The notes: generated by a model from the sequence alone, not told the origin. 64,000 nt of DNA from Mesorhizobium sp. ES1-4 (GCF_020164745.1 NZ_JAIUGV010000005.1:310001-374000); one strand, 5' to 3'; positions 16,604 to 26,690 are shown, counted from the first letter of the stretch. Program-made: numbers and translations.

Positions 16604-18553
16604 TCAACCCGCCTTGTTCACGCGCATGTACCAGTCGACAAGCCGGCGCACCTGCCGCTCGGTGTAGCCGCGTTCCACCATGCGCTGCACGAATTCATTG
16701 TGGCGCTTTTCCGTGACGCTGTCCTGCTTGGACCCGAAGCTGATCACCGGCAGAAGGTCTTCAACCTGACCGAACATGCGCTTTTCGATGACTTCACGCA
16801 GTTTTTCGTAGCTTGTCCAGGACGGGTTGCGGCCATGATTGCGCGCCCGGGCCCGCAGCGTGAACTTGACCACCTCATTGCGGAAATCCTTGGGATTGGC
16901 GATGCCGGCGGGCTTCTCGACCTGCGACAGTTCCTTTTCCAGAACCTCACGGTTGAGGAGTTGTCCCGTGTCGGGGTCCTTGTAGTCCTGGTCCTCGATC
17001 CAGGCATCGGCATAGGCGATGTAGCGGTCGAAAAGGTTCTGACCATACTCGCTGTACGATTCCAGATAAGCCTTCTGGATTTCATGGCCGATGAACTCGG
17101 CATAGCGCGTCGCGAGTTCCGACTTGATGAATTCGAGATACGCAGCTTCCGTTTCCTTCGGGAACTGCTCGCGCTTGATCGCCTCTTGCAGAATATACAT
17201 CAGGTGCACGGGGTCCGCCGCAACCTCGTTGGTGTCGTAGTTGAATGTCTGCGACAATATCTTGAAGGCGAAACGTGTGCTTACGCCGGTCATGCCCTCA
17301 TCGACCCCAGCAGCGTCGCGATATTCCTGGACAGACTTGGCCCGGGGATCGACCTCCTTGAGGTTTTCACCGTCATAGGCGCGCATCTTGGTGTAGAGCG
17401 GTGAATTGTCATGCTCCGCAAGGCGGGTCGAGACCGTGAACCGGCTGAGAATGTCCAGCACTTCAGGCGCGCAGGGGCTACCGGCCAGTTCGCTCTCGCG
17501 CAACAGTTTCTCGTAGATATGCCGTTCTTCGGTGATGCGCAGGCAATAGGGCACCTTGACCACCAGAATGCGGTCGAGAAAGGCCTCGTTGTTCTTGTTG
17601 TTTTTAAACTGCTGCCACTCCGATTCGTTCGAATGGGCAATGATAATGCCCTGATAGGGGAAGGCGCCGAAATTCTCGGTGCCATTGTAGCTGCCTTCCT
17701 GGGTCGCTGTGAGCAGCGGATGCAGGACCTTGATGGGCGCCTTGAACATCTCGACGAATTCGAGCAGGCCTTGAGTGGTCCGGTTCAGGCCGCCGCTGTA
17801 GGAATAGGCATCCGGATCGGACTGGCTGAAATTTTCCAACTGTCTGATGTCGACCTTGCCGACCAGAGCCGAGACGTCCTGATTGTTCTCGTCGCCGGGC
17901 TCGGTCTTGGCGATTCCGATCTGGCGGAGCCTCGACGGCATCAGCTTGACGACGCTGAATTTGGAAATGTCACCGGACAGTTCGTCCAGCCGCTTGGCTG
18001 CCCAAGGCGAGATAAGTCCGTTGAGACGGCGCCGGGCTATCCCGTATTTGTCCTCCAGCAGGTCGCCCATGCGGTCAGGATGAAAAAGACCAAGCGGGGA
18101 TTCGAAAATCGGACTGATCTGGTTGCCGACCTTCAGCGTGTAGATCGGTCGTTCTTCCATCAGTTTCTTCAGCCGCTCGGCAAGGGATGATTTGCCGCCG
18201 CCGACAGGGCCGAGCAGGTAGAGGATCTGTTTGCGCTCCTCCAGTCCCTGGGAGGCATAGCGGAAGTATCCGGCGATCCGCTCGATCGTATCTTCCATTC
18301 CGTAGAAGTCGGAGAAGGAGGGATAGACCTTGACGGTGCGGTTGGAGAAGATGCGGCCGAGCCGCTCATCCCTGCTGGTGTCGATAAGGTTCGGCTCGCC
18401 GATCGCCTCGACCATGCGCTCGGGCGCCGAGGCGTACATTGATTTGTCCTCGCGGCAGGCCAAAAGATATTGCTGGAGGCTGATCTCTTCCTGAGCCGCT
18501 TTGGTATAAATCTCTGAGAACAGATCGAAGACGTCGGACTGGTTCTCGCGCAT
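16604..18553 (-). CDS. prkA: PrkA-type serine protein kinase (YeaG)
   Basis: 649 residues. An AAA-like N-terminal domain contains Walker A GPVGGGKS at 115-122 and is followed by the PrkA C-terminal domain (about 390-645). The protein is a cytoplasmic ATPase/Ser-Thr kinase tied to stationary-phase and nitrogen-stress adaptation in enterobacteria and to sporulation in Bacillus. It is the promoter-proximal gene of prkA-DUF444-spoVR. The start at 18553 (MRENQSDVFDLFSEIYTKAA) matches the family. The 175 bases upstream separate it from a divergent esterase gene; no sigma-factor site could be assigned with confidence. Confidence 0.94.
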   Translation of the reverse strand: MRENQSDVFDLFSEIYTKAAQEEISLQQYLLACREDKSMYASAPERMVEAIGEPNLIDTSRDERLGRIFSNRTVKVYPSFSDFYGMEDTIERIAGYFRYASQGLEERKQILYLLGPVGGGKSSLAERLKKLMEERPIYTLKVGNQISPIFESPLGLFHPDRMGDLLEDKYGIARRRLNGLISPWAAKRLDELSGDISKFSVVKLMPSRLRQIGIAKTEPGDENNQDVSALVGKVDIRQLENFSQSDPDAYSYSGGLNRTTQGLLEFVEMFKAPIKVLHPLLTATQEGSYNGTENFGAFPYQGIIIAHSNESEWQQFKNNKNNEAFLDRILVVKVPYCLRITEERHIYEKLLRESELAGSPCAPEVLDILSRFTVSTRLAEHDNSPLYTKMRAYDGENLKEVDPRAKSVQEYRDAAGVDEGMTGVSTRFAFKILSQTFNYDTNEVAADPVHLMYILQEAIKREQFPKETEAAYLEFIKSELATRYAEFIGHEIQKAYLESYSEYGQNLFDRYIAYADAWIEDQDYKDPDTGQLLNREVLEKELSQVEKPAGIANPKDFRNEVVKFTLRARARNHGRNPSWTSYEKLREVIEKRMFGQVEDLLPVISFGSKQDSVTEKRHNEFVQRMVERGYTERQVRRLVDWYMRVNKAG

Positions 18554-18728
18554 GATGCTCGCCCTAAGAGCCGCACCTGGCTGTCGGACGGCTACCTCCT
18601 ATTCAACTGCTAGAACGCATTGTTGTTCCCTTCTCATCAAGGGAGTGCGTACGATTGGACATGAAACCGGGGAGGCTGCCCATGCGTTGCAACGCTTGCC
18701 ATGGAACAGGAGCGATGGCGGGAGCACG

Positions 18729-19535
18729 ATGATCGACCGACGACGCTTTGTCCTGATGTCGGTGGCGACGATGTTGCCACGGCACGCGTCGGCGGCCTGG
18801 CGCCGTCCGGGGCCCGTGCCAACGACCTTCGACTACGGGCCGGCCAAGCTCGACATCTACGCGCCCGACGGCGCGAGGAACCTGCCGGTCGTCTTCTTCG
18901 TCCATGGCGGCGCGTGGCGGTTCGGCAAACGCAGCCAGGTCAACGCCAAGCCGGCCTTCCTGCTTGCCAACGGCTTTTGCTTCGTCTCCATCGATTACCG
19001 CATGCTGCCGCAGGCTGATGTCGCCACCCAGGCCGGCGACGTCGAAAGGGCCTATGCCTATATCAGGGCCAACATCGCCCAACATGGCGGCGACCCCAAT
19101 CGCATCGTCGGCATGGGCCATTCGGCCGGCTGCCACCTGATTGCCCTGACCGGCATGCGCGGCGGACTGCCCGGCATCGCCGGGCTGCTTCTCGACGACA
19201 CCAGGGCCTATGATCTCGCCGCGCTCGCCAAAAATGGTGGCATGGTGGGGGCCTATGAGCGTGTGTTTTCAGATCCCGCCCAATGGGCGGCGCTGTCGCC
19301 AGCAACCTACATCGAAGGCCGCAAGCACCCGCCGACCTTCATCGCCTATTCTCGCGCCGCCGGTCGCGGCGAACTGTCCGCGGCCTTTGCCGAGCGCCTG
19401 CGCGCCAGCGGCACGACGGTGACGCTGTTCGACGGCAGTGCCTATACGCACATGTCGATCAACCGCGATTTCGGCGAGGATGGCGACGCGTTGACCACCG
19501 CGGCGCTGACGTTCCTGAGATCGACGGTCCGCTGA
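18729..19535 (+). CDS. secreted alpha/beta-hydrolase (esterase/lipase, HSL-like)
   Basis: 268 residues from ATG 18729. The N-terminus MIDRRRFVLMSVATML has a twin-arginine-like RRRF motif and a short hydrophobic core, so periplasmic export, perhaps by Tat, is likely. The oxyanion motif HGGAW is at 59-63 and the nucleophile motif GHSAG at 130-134 (Ser132); a C-terminal Asp and His occur in FDGSAYTHMSI. This is the layout of carboxylesterases related to kynurenine formamidase and BD-FAE. The substrate is unknown. The gene is divergent from prkA and followed 180 bases later by a ThDP enzyme gene. Confidence 0.85.
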   Translation: MIDRRRFVLMSVATMLPRHASAAWRRPGPVPTTFDYGPAKLDIYAPDGARNLPVVFFVHGGAWRFGKRSQVNAKPAFLLANGFCFVSIDYRMLPQADVATQAGDVERAYAYIRANIAQHGGDPNRIVGMGHSAGCHLIALTGMRGGLPGIAGLLLDDTRAYDLAALAKNGGMVGAYERVFSDPAQWAALSPATYIEGRKHPPTFIAYSRAAGRGELSAAFAERLRASGTTVTLFDGSAYTHMSINRDFGEDGDALTTAALTFLRSTVR

Positions 19536-19715
19536 CCCTGCCGGCTTGCGCTCGCCGTTCCGTGGCTGGATCATGCCAAAAGCCGTGGCGGGATATTGCC
19601 GTACCGATATCAGCGGGTGCAATGGCTCCTGTCTGTTTTTGATGCAATTCCGATCGGGAAACCGCTTCACGGTTTTCCTGGAACTGCACCTGGCTGCGAA
19701 TGGGAGAAAGTTTGC

Positions 19716-21269
19716 ATGAATGGCGCCGATATCCTGTGCGACGTGCTTCTGGCCAATGACGTGAACGTGTGCTTTGCAAATCCCGGCACGTCCGAGATGC
19801 ATTTCGTCGCGGCGCTCGACCGCAAGCCGGAGATGCGTTGCGTGCTCGGCCTCTTCGAGGGCGTCGTAACGGGTGCTGCTGACGGCTATGCACGCATGAC
19901 CGACCGTCCTGCCGCGACGCTGCTGCATACCGGGCCGGGCCTCGCCAATGGGCTGGCCAACATGCACAATGCAAGGCGCGCGCTCAGCCCGATGATCAAC
20001 ATCGTCGGCGACCATGCCTCCTATCACCTGCCGCTCGATGCGCCGCTCACCAGCGATATCGAAGGCCTGGCGGCGCCGATGTCCAATTGGGTTCGTCGCA
20101 TCGCAGGGCCGGCCGATGTCCAACCGGCGACGGAGGCGGCCTTTCGCGCCTCGCTGACACCGCCTGGTGTCACGACACTGATCCTGCCGGCCGATGCCGC
20201 CTGGGGCGACGCAGCCCCGGCCTCGGTGGGCAAGGTCACTCTTCCTGTGCCGCCGGCCGTCGACATGGACGCCGTGCGCAAGGTCGCCGCGGCGATCCGC
20301 GCGGCTCCAGGCCGCGTGGGCATGATCGTTCGCGGGCGGGCGGCGCGGGCCGATGCCCTTGAAATCGCGGGCCGGATCTCGACTGCCAATGGTGTTCGTC
20401 TGTTCAGCGACGTACTGATCGCCCGGATGCAGCGCGGGCGCGGACGTGTCGCGCCGACGCGAATCCCCTATCCGGTCGACGCGGCGACGGCGATGCTAAG
20501 GGACATCGATGTCCTTGTGCTGGTCGGCGCAAAGGAGCCGGTCGCCTTCTTCGCCTATCCGGGAAAGCCGGGACGGCTTGTCCGTGACGCCTGCCAGGTG
20601 CTGACGCTCGCCGGCCATGGGCAGGACCTGCATGCGGCGCTGGATGCGCTTCGCGATGAACTCGGTGTCAAACCGTCGCAACAGGCCTTGTTCGCAACCG
20701 CTTTTCCCGACGAGCCGACACCAAACGGCAGACTGACGGACGATGCCATCGCGCTGTCGGTGGCGCGCAAGCTGCCGGCCGATGCGATCGTCTGCGACGA
20801 GGCCGTCACCTCGGCGCGGCGTTTCTTCGCGCTGTCGGCCTTTGCCGCGCCGCACGATTACATGATGGGCACGGGCGGGTCGATCGGCGGCGGCATCCCG
20901 ATGGCGACAGGGGCGGCGATCGCATGTCCCGGTCGCAAGGTGATCAATCTCGAGGCCGATGGCAGCGGCATGTACACGGTGCAGGGCCTGTGGACTCAGG
21001 CACGGGAAAATCTCGACGTGGTGACGATCGTCTTTTCCAACCGCGCCTACGCGATCCTGCATGGCGAGATGCACAATGTCGGCGTGAACGCGATCGGCGA
21101 GAATGCCCGCCGCATGCTCGATCTCGACGATCCGGCGCTGGATTGGGTTTCGCTGGCCAAAGGCATGGGTGTGGAAGCCGCGCGCGCCGACACATGCGAG
21201 CGGTTCGACGCGCTGCTCGACAGCGCCTTGTCACGGCGCGGGCCGTTCCTCATCGAAGCGGTGATTTGA
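19716..21269 (+). CDS. thiamine-diphosphate enzyme, acetolactate-synthase-like
   Basis: 517 residues. GGGAGAAAG lies 6 bases before ATG 19716. Three domains of the ALS/benzoylformate decarboxylase fold are evident: an N-terminal PYR domain with the catalytic Glu48 in LFEGVVTGAADGYARM, a central domain, and a C-terminal PP domain with the ThDP motif beginning EADGSGMYT (the first Gly of the usual GDG replaced by Ala) and ending in Asn of VFSNRAY. Family members decarboxylate 2-oxo acids or condense them with another carbonyl. It lacks an adjacent regulatory small subunit gene, so it is not the biosynthetic IlvBN enzyme; the substrate is unknown. Confidence 0.85.
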   Translation: MNGADILCDVLLANDVNVCFANPGTSEMHFVAALDRKPEMRCVLGLFEGVVTGAADGYARMTDRPAATLLHTGPGLANGLANMHNARRALSPMINIVGDHASYHLPLDAPLTSDIEGLAAPMSNWVRRIAGPADVQPATEAAFRASLTPPGVTTLILPADAAWGDAAPASVGKVTLPVPPAVDMDAVRKVAAAIRAAPGRVGMIVRGRAARADALEIAGRISTANGVRLFSDVLIARMQRGRGRVAPTRIPYPVDAATAMLRDIDVLVLVGAKEPVAFFAYPGKPGRLVRDACQVLTLAGHGQDLHAALDALRDELGVKPSQQALFATAFPDEPTPNGRLTDDAIALSVARKLPADAIVCDEAVTSARRFFALSAFAAPHDYMMGTGGSIGGGIPMATGAAIACPGRKVINLEADGSGMYTVQGLWTQARENLDVVTIVFSNRAYAILHGEMHNVGVNAIGENARRMLDLDDPALDWVSLAKGMGVEAARADTCERFDALLDSALSRRGPFLIEAVI

Positions 21270-21303
21270 TCGCGCACGCGAAAGGGCGGGCGCCGGAACC
21301 GGC

Positions 21304-21606
21304 CTACCAGCGGGTCGTTTCGCCGGGCGCCGCGGGTTCGATCGCAAGCGCGTGAACGCCTGCCTTCAATTCGTCGGCCAGCAATTCGTTGATGGCGCGG
21401 TGGCGGTCGACGCGGCTCATACCGGCAAAGGCGGATGCGACGACGCGGACACGAAAATGCGTCTCGCCAGTGCCGTCATAGGCGCCGTGATGATCCGAGC
21501 CGTGATGGTGGTGGCCAGCGTGAAGATGGCTTTCGTTGATGATGACCAGCCGGTCCGGCGAAAATGCCTTGTTGAGCTTGTCTTCCATGGTCGCCTGTAT
21601 GGACAT
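21304..21606 (-). CDS. bolA: BolA-family protein
   Basis: 100 residues from ATG 21606. The BolA fold is visible: an N-terminal helix (MEDKLNKAFSPDRL), a His-rich loop (HLHAGHHHHGSDHHG) that includes likely cluster-ligand histidines, the GETHFRVRVVASAFAGMSRV segment, and the RHRAINELLADEL helix. BolA proteins pair with monothiol glutaredoxins to bind [2Fe-2S] clusters and influence iron handling and cell shape. It is divergent from the J-domain gene with 160 bases between them, and its 3' end converges with the ThDP enzyme gene. Confidence 0.94.
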   Translation of the reverse strand: MSIQATMEDKLNKAFSPDRLVIINESHLHAGHHHHGSDHHGAYDGTGETHFRVRVVASAFAGMSRVDRHRAINELLADELKAGVHALAIEPAAPGETTRW

Positions 21607-21766
21607 CACCGTCTCCGTTCACCACATTTGCCTGGCGCATCAGCCTTGGAGGCCGCTGCCGCGCGACAAAATCGGTCATTCGCCCGTTTTTAAGCCGCGA
21701 TTCAGCGGTTAGGGCGATCATCGCGAAAATGTCAATTCTTGTTTCGCATCTGCGAACGCCCCATAA

Positions 21767-22411
21767 ATGGGTAAGATGAAGCCGTACCCCAAATATTTCG
21801 AGAAGATTCGCGTCCGCCCCGACAAGGACGCCGAGGTGAAGTCGCATTCGCCGATCTGCCAGTGGGACGGCTGCAAGGAGGCGGGCACGCATCGCGCGCC
21901 CGTCGGGCGCATGAAGGAGGGCGAGTATTTCCGCTTCTGCTTCGACCATGTGCGCGAGTACAACAAGGGCTTCAACTACTTCTCCGGCGTGCCGGACACC
22001 GAGGTGGCACGCTTCCAGAAGGAGGCGATGACCGGCCACCGGCCGACCTGGAAGATGGGCGTCAACGGCGCCTCGACACGCTCCGCACCCGGTATGGCCT
22101 CGCCTGACATGGCGCAGATGCGCTCGGGCCGCGCCGGCTACTACAATCGCATGCGCGACCCGTTCGACCTGTTCAAGGGGCCGAAGGATCCTCGCGAGAC
22201 GCGCGAGCGCAAGGCCAAGCCCCTTGAGGCCAAGGCGCTGGAAACGCTTGGCCTTGATACAAAGGCGACTGGCAAGGATATCAAGGCGCGCTATAAGGAA
22301 TTGGTGAAGCGTCACCATCCGGATGCGAATGGCGGCGACAGAGGTTCGGAAGACCGGTTCCGCGATGTGCTGCAAGCCTATCGCGTGCTCAAACAGGCAG
22401 GCTTGTGCTGA
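21767..22411 (+). CDS. J-domain (DnaJ-like) protein
   Basis: 214 residues; a second in-frame ATG at 21776 is equally plausible, since homologues seem to begin near KYFEKIRV. The C-terminal 65 residues form a J domain with the HPD tripeptide in KRHHPDANGG, preceded by a helix (TGKDIKARYKELVK). The N-terminal part holds spaced Cys/His residues (ICQWDGCKEAGTH and RFCFDH) that might bind zinc. J domains recruit DnaK-type Hsp70. The placement directly before cobS-cobT is conserved in rhizobia as I recall, which hints at help with cobaltochelatase assembly; that is inference. Confidence 0.85.
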   Translation: MGKMKPYPKYFEKIRVRPDKDAEVKSHSPICQWDGCKEAGTHRAPVGRMKEGEYFRFCFDHVREYNKGFNYFSGVPDTEVARFQKEAMTGHRPTWKMGVNGASTRSAPGMASPDMAQMRSGRAGYYNRMRDPFDLFKGPKDPRETRERKAKPLEAKALETLGLDTKATGKDIKARYKELVKRHHPDANGGDRGSEDRFRDVLQAYRVLKQAGLC

Positions 22412-22432
22412 GCGACCCTACGGTTTGTGTCG

Positions 22433-22459
22433 TTTTCCAACTTTCATAAGGTTGGAAAA
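22433..22459. repeat. perfect inverted repeat upstream of cobS
   Basis: TTTTCCAAC and GTTGGAAAA are perfect 9-base arms around a 9-base spacer. The element lies 22 bases after the J-domain gene stop and 76 bases before the cobS start. A run of T is missing on the downstream side, so it is not a typical intrinsic terminator; a regulator site or an RNA hairpin is possible. Confidence 0.6.
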
Positions 22460-22534
22460 GGCTCTAAGACCGCCCCCGAACAAAATGGATTGCCGGCGAA
22501 ACGGGACGTTTCGGCTGTGGAGACGTTGAGAGAT

Positions 22535-23521
22535 ATGAACAAGGTCGATCGCGATATCGCCAACCTGCCCGACACGACGGTGTCGGTGAAGGAGAAATTC
22601 GGCTTCGAGTCCAAGATGGTGGTGCCGGCCTATTCGGTGACATCGGAACATGTGCCCGACGTCGATCCGGACTATCTGTTCGACAAGGCGACGACCCTGG
22701 CGATCCTCGCCGGCTTTGCCTACAACCGCCGCGTCATGGTGTCGGGCTATCACGGCACCGGCAAATCGACCCATATCGAACAGGTCGCCGCCCGCCTCAA
22801 CTGGCCCTGCGTGCGCGTCAACCTCGACAGCCATGTCAGCCGTATCGACCTCGTCGGCAAGGACGCGATCGTGGTCAAGGACGGGCTGCAGATCACCGAA
22901 TTCCGCGACGGCATCCTGCCCTGGGCCTACCAGCACAATGTGGCGCTGTGCTTCGACGAGTATGATGCCGGCCGTCCGGACGTGATGTTCGTCATCCAGC
23001 GCGTGCTGGAATCGTCGGGCCGGCTGACGCTGCTCGACCAGAGCCGGGTCATCCGCCCGCATCCGGCGTTCCGGCTGTTCTCGACCGCCAATACGGTCGG
23101 GCTCGGCGACACCACCGGCCTCTATCACGGCACCCAGCAGATCAACCAGGCGCAGATGGATCGCTGGTCGATCGTCACCACGCTCAACTACCTCCCGCAT
23201 GACAATGAAGTGAACATCGTGCTGGCCAAGGCCAAGCACTATCGCGACGGCAAGGGCAAGGACATCGTCAACAAGATGGTGCGCGTCGCCGACATGACGC
23301 GCTCGGCCTTCATCAATGGCGACCTGTCGACGGTGATGAGCCCGCGTACGGTCATCACCTGGGCCGAGAATGCCGAGATTTTCGGCGATGTCGGCATGGC
23401 GTTCCGGCTGACCTTCCTCAACAAGTGCGACGAACTGGAGCGGTCGGTGGTCGCCGAGTTCTACCAGCGCGCCTTCGGCCAGGATCTGCCGGAGAGCGCG
23501 GCGAATGTGGTGCTAGGCTAA
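22535..23521 (+). CDS. cobS: cobaltochelatase subunit CobS
   Basis: 328 residues from ATG 22535 ([20 protein letters not shown], the standard CobS N-terminus); an upstream in-frame extension crosses the palindrome and is rejected. It is an AAA+ ATPase of the MoxR/BchI type with Walker [10 protein letters not shown] at 71-79 and Walker B near LCFDEYDAG. CobS and CobT form the ATPase ring that drives cobalt insertion by CobN into hydrogenobyrinate a,c-diamide in aerobic cobalamin synthesis. GAGAGAT just upstream may serve as a ribosome site. cobT follows after 11 bases. No cobalamin riboswitch was seen upstream. Confidence 0.96.
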   Translation: MNKVDRDIANLPDTTVSVKEKFGFESKMVVPAYSVTSEHVPDVDPDYLFDKATTLAILAGFAYNRRVMVSGYHGTGKSTHIEQVAARLNWPCVRVNLDSHVSRIDLVGKDAIVVKDGLQITEFRDGILPWAYQHNVALCFDEYDAGRPDVMFVIQRVLESSGRLTLLDQSRVIRPHPAFRLFSTANTVGLGDTTGLYHGTQQINQAQMDRWSIVTTLNYLPHDNEVNIVLAKAKHYRDGKGKDIVNKMVRVADMTRSAFINGDLSTVMSPRTVITWAENAEIFGDVGMAFRLTFLNKCDELERSVVAEFYQRAFGQDLPESAANVVLG

Positions 23522-23532
23522 GCAGAGCCTCG

Positions 23533-25434
23533 ATGGCGGGTCCGGGCGACAATACGCGCAACAAGTCGAAGACGGGGTCTGAAGCCGACAGCTTCAAGCG
23601 CGCCGTCACCGTCTGCATGCGCGCCATCGCCGGCGACAAGGACATGGAAGTCGGCTTCGCCAAGGACAGGCCGGCGCTGGCCGGCAGCCGCGCGCGTTTG
23701 CCCGAACTGCCGAAGAAGGCATCGAAGACCGATATCGCCATCACCCGCGGGCTCGGCGATTCCATGGCGCTGAAGCGCGCCTGCCATGATGTGCGCATCC
23801 ACAGCAAGCTGGCGCCGGAGGGCAAAGCCGCCCGCGCCATCTATGACGCGGTCGAGCAGGCCCGCGTCGAGGCGATCGGCAGCCGCGCCATGCAGGGCGT
23901 CGCCGACAATATCGGCTCGATGCTGGAGGACAAATACGCCAAGGCCAACCTCGTCGACGTCAAGGACAAGGCCGACGCGCCGATCGAGGAAGCCCTTGCG
24001 CTCATGGTGCGCGAAAAGCTGACCGGCCGGCCGGTGCCGAAGAGCGGCGAGCGGCTGGTGGAGCTCTGGCGGCCCTGGGTCGAGGAGAAGGCCAAGGCCG
24101 ACCTCGACGGCCTGTCGGAAAAACTCGAGGACCAGCAGGCCTTCGCCCGCGTCGTGCGCGAGATGCTCGCCTCCATGGAAATGGCCGAGGAACTCGGCGA
24201 CGACCAGGAGACCGAAGACTCCGAAGACAATGACGACAAGCAGCCGCAGGGCGAGGAACAGAGCGAGGAGGGCGGAGAAGACGATTCCGGCTCCGAGCAG
24301 TCGCAGTCCGAGGACGCCGAGGCATCGGCCGACGACGAGCAGTCGGCGGAGACGGAAGCCTCCGACGCGACGGCCGACGATCTGTCGGATGACGATGATG
24401 CCGATGCCGAGACGCCCGGGGAGGCGCGCCGCAACGACAATCCCTTCACCAATCTGCCAAAGGAAATCGACTACAAGGTGTACACCACCGCTTTCGACGA
24501 GACGGTCGGCGCGGAGGAGCTTTGCGAAGAGGAAGAGCTCGACCGGTTGCGCGCTTTCCTCGACAAGCAGCTTGCCAACCTCTCCGGCGTCGTCGGGCGG
24601 CTCGCCAATCGGCTGCAGCGCCGGCTGATGGCGCAGCAGAACCGGTCGTGGGATTTCGACCTGGAAGAAGGCTATCTCGATCCGGCCCGCCTGGTGCGCG
24701 TCGTCATCGATCCAATGCAGCCGCTGTCGTTCAAGCAGGAACGCGACACCAAGTTCCGCGACACGGTGGTGACGCTGGTGCTCGACAATTCGGGTTCCAT
24801 GCGCGGCCGGCCGATCACGGTCGCCGCCACCTGCGCCGACATTCTGGCGCGCACGCTGGAGCGCTGCGGTGTCTCGGTCGAGATTCTCGGCTTCACCACG
24901 CGGGCGTGGAAAGGCGGGCAGGCGCGCGAGAAATGGCTGAAGGACGGCAAGCCGCCGAACCCGGGCCGGCTCAACGATCTGCGCCACATCATCTACAAAT
25001 CCGCCGACCACCCGTGGCGGCGGGCGCGGCGCAATCTCGGCCTGATGATGCGCGAAGGCCTGCTCAAGGAAAACATCGACGGCGAGGCGCTGCTGTGGGC
25101 GCACAACCGGCTGATCGCCCGGCCCGAACAGCGCAAGATCCTGATGATGATCTCCGATGGCGCGCCGGTCGACGATTCGACGCTGTCGGTCAATCCGGGC
25201 AATTATCTGGAACGCCATCTGCGCGCCGTCATCGAACTGATCGAGACGCGCTCCCCGGTGGAACTGCTGGCCATCGGCATCGGCCATGACGTCACGCGCT
25301 ATTACAGGCGCGCGGTCACCATCGTCGATGCCGAGGAACTGGCCGGCGCCATGACCGAGCAACTGGCCTCGCTGTTTGCCGAGGAAAGCGCGCGCGACAC
25401 GCGGCGCGGCGGCGGCATGCGACGCGCCGGATGA
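23533..25434 (+). CDS. cobT: cobaltochelatase subunit CobT
   Basis: 633 residues from ATG 23533. An N-terminal domain (1-210) is followed by a very acidic Glu/Asp/Ser/Gln linker (about 215-305), then a C-terminal von Willebrand A domain with MIDAS motif DNSGSMRG. This is the CobT architecture, analogous to BchD. It partners CobS in ATP-dependent cobalt chelation. cobN is not in this window. The stop overlaps the start of the next gene (ATGA at 25431), so the phytase-like gene is translationally coupled to cobT. Confidence 0.96.
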   Translation: MAGPGDNTRNKSKTGSEADSFKRAVTVCMRAIAGDKDMEVGFAKDRPALAGSRARLPELPKKASKTDIAITRGLGDSMALKRACHDVRIHSKLAPEGKAARAIYDAVEQARVEAIGSRAMQGVADNIGSMLEDKYAKANLVDVKDKADAPIEEALALMVREKLTGRPVPKSGERLVELWRPWVEEKAKADLDGLSEKLEDQQAFARVVREMLASMEMAEELGDDQETEDSEDNDDKQPQGEEQSEEGGEDDSGSEQSQSEDAEASADDEQSAETEASDATADDLSDDDDADAETPGEARRNDNPFTNLPKEIDYKVYTTAFDETVGAEELCEEEELDRLRAFLDKQLANLSGVVGRLANRLQRRLMAQQNRSWDFDLEEGYLDPARLVRVVIDPMQPLSFKQERDTKFRDTVVTLVLDNSGSMRGRPITVAATCADILARTLERCGVSVEILGFTTRAWKGGQAREKWLKDGKPPNPGRLNDLRHIIYKSADHPWRRARRNLGLMMREGLLKENIDGEALLWAHNRLIARPEQRKILMMISDGAPVDDSTLSVNPGNYLERHLRAVIELIETRSPVELLAIGIGHDVTRYYRRAVTIVDAEELAGAMTEQLASLFAEESARDTRRGGGMRRAG

Positions 25435-26459
25435 CCTTCTCGCGGGGTGGGTTTCGGCAAACGCTTTTCGCCGCCATCACCCTGCTCGCCGGCACGGCTT
25501 CGGCGTCAGCCGGCTCGATCGGCTCGGCTCCTGTAGAATCCCTCGAAGTCTCGGCACGCCCGATCAGCGAATTCCACATTGGCCGGACCGACAGGCAGTT
25601 TGGGCCGCTCGAATTCGTCGGCGGGCTGGAAATGACCTCGCCATCACGTGACTTCGGGGCGCTGTCGGCCTTCCGGTTTCTGAAAGCCGGCAGCGATTTC
25701 ATCGGTGTGGCCGATACCGGTTACTGGTTCTTCGGCTCGGTGGCGCGCGACGCCGACAGGCGACCCATCGGCATCCAGAATTTCCGCATGCAGCAAATGG
25801 TCGACCAGAAAGGCCAGCCGAGCGACGAGAAATGGGAAGCCGACGCCGAGGGTCTCGCGGTCAAGGACGGCATCGCCACCGTCGGTTTCGAGCGCAACCA
25901 CCGCGTCGCCCAGTTCAGGATCGACCCGGCGGACATGAAGGCGCCGTTCAGGCAACTGGATTTCCTCGTGCCGGCGCGGGAACTGCGGCAGAACCGCGGC
26001 TTCGAGACCGTCGCCCGTTCAAATGTCAATGGGCAGCATCGGGGCGGCCTGGTCGTGGTTTCGGAAAGAAGCCTGGACAAGGCCGGCAACATCTACGCCG
26101 CAATCATCGAAGGGCCGCGCAAGGGCGTCTTCACCGTCAAGCGCAACGGCGATTTCGACATCAGCGACGGCGCCTTTCTGCCGGATGGCGACCTTTTGCT
26201 GCTGGAGCGCAGTTTCACGATGGCGGGCGGCCTCAGGATGCGGCTGCGGCGTATCCATGGCGAGAGCGTCGAGAAGGGCGCTGTCGCCGACGGGCCGGTG
26301 CTGCTGGAAGCCGACATGGGCTACCAGATCGACAACATGGAAGGGCTCGACATCTGGACCCGCGAGGACGGCGCGCTGATGGTGTCGCTGATCTCCGACG
26401 ACAATCACTCGATCCTGCAGCGCAATCTCTACCTGGAATTCATTCTGCACCAGGATTGA
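25431..26459 (+). CDS. secreted esterase-like/phytase-like protein (COG4246)
   Basis: 342 residues with a signal peptide (hydrophobic stretch about 9-27, cleavage near ASA/GSI). The body is a beta-propeller-like region containing [25 protein letters not shown] and the late motif [11 protein letters not shown], which I associate with the esterase-like/phytase-like COG4246 family. Catalytic function is unproven. Its four-base overlap with cobT means it is made from the cob transcript, though no link to cobalamin is known to me. Confidence 0.78.
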   Translation: MTFSRGGFRQTLFAAITLLAGTASASAGSIGSAPVESLEVSARPISEFHIGRTDRQFGPLEFVGGLEMTSPSRDFGALSAFRFLKAGSDFIGVADTGYWFFGSVARDADRRPIGIQNFRMQQMVDQKGQPSDEKWEADAEGLAVKDGIATVGFERNHRVAQFRIDPADMKAPFRQLDFLVPARELRQNRGFETVARSNVNGQHRGGLVVVSERSLDKAGNIYAAIIEGPRKGVFTVKRNGDFDISDGAFLPDGDLLLLERSFTMAGGLRMRLRRIHGESVEKGAVADGPVLLEADMGYQIDNMEGLDIWTREDGALMVSLISDDNHSILQRNLYLEFILHQD

Positions 26460-26470
26460 GCTGCGCACCT

Positions 26471-26533
26471 TTCCTCTCCCCCGCCGATCGGGGGAGAGGT
26501 CTCGAGCGTAGCTCGACGGAGTGGGGGGCGACG
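26471..26533 (+). repeat. REP-like intergenic palindrome, copy 1
   Basis: The element contains CTCTCCCCC and GGGGGAGAG as a stem around GCCGATC-type bases, then a second hairpin CGAGC-GTA-GCTCG, then ACGGAGTGGGGGGCGAC. It is the first of three related copies within 310 bases after the phytase-like gene. Mesorhizobium genomes carry many such C-rich intergenic palindromes; the nature of the family is from memory. Confidence 0.8.
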
Positions 26534-26627
26534 GTTCATCAGATCCGCCTAATTGCCCAGCTTGCCGGAGGTTGCGCACTCGCTTCGTTGTCCCTTTTTT
26601 GCGGCGTCGGCGCGTTTGACGCAGGGC

Positions 26628-26690
26628 TTCCCCCACTCCGTCGCTGCTTCGCAGCGCCACCTCTCCCCCCTCCGGAGGCAGAGGAAGGGA
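26628..26690 (-). repeat. REP-like intergenic palindrome, copy 2 (inverted)
   Basis: This copy is in the opposite orientation to copies 1 and 3. It starts with CCCCCACTCCGTCG, has a central hairpin CGCTGC-TTC-GCAGCG in place of CGAGC/GCTCG, and ends with CACCTCTCCCCCCTCCGGAG and GAGGAAGGG. The changed loop with preserved pairing suggests that hairpin structure is what is conserved. Confidence 0.75.

Noticed and set aside
22412..22534. Cobalamin riboswitch before cobS
   Set aside because: Only about 120 bases are available and no B12-box-like sequence was seen; the region contains just a simple palindrome.
23518..25362. 614-codon open frame opposite cobT
   Set aside because: It mirrors the acidic linker and VWA domain of CobT and shows no family motif; a high-GC shadow.
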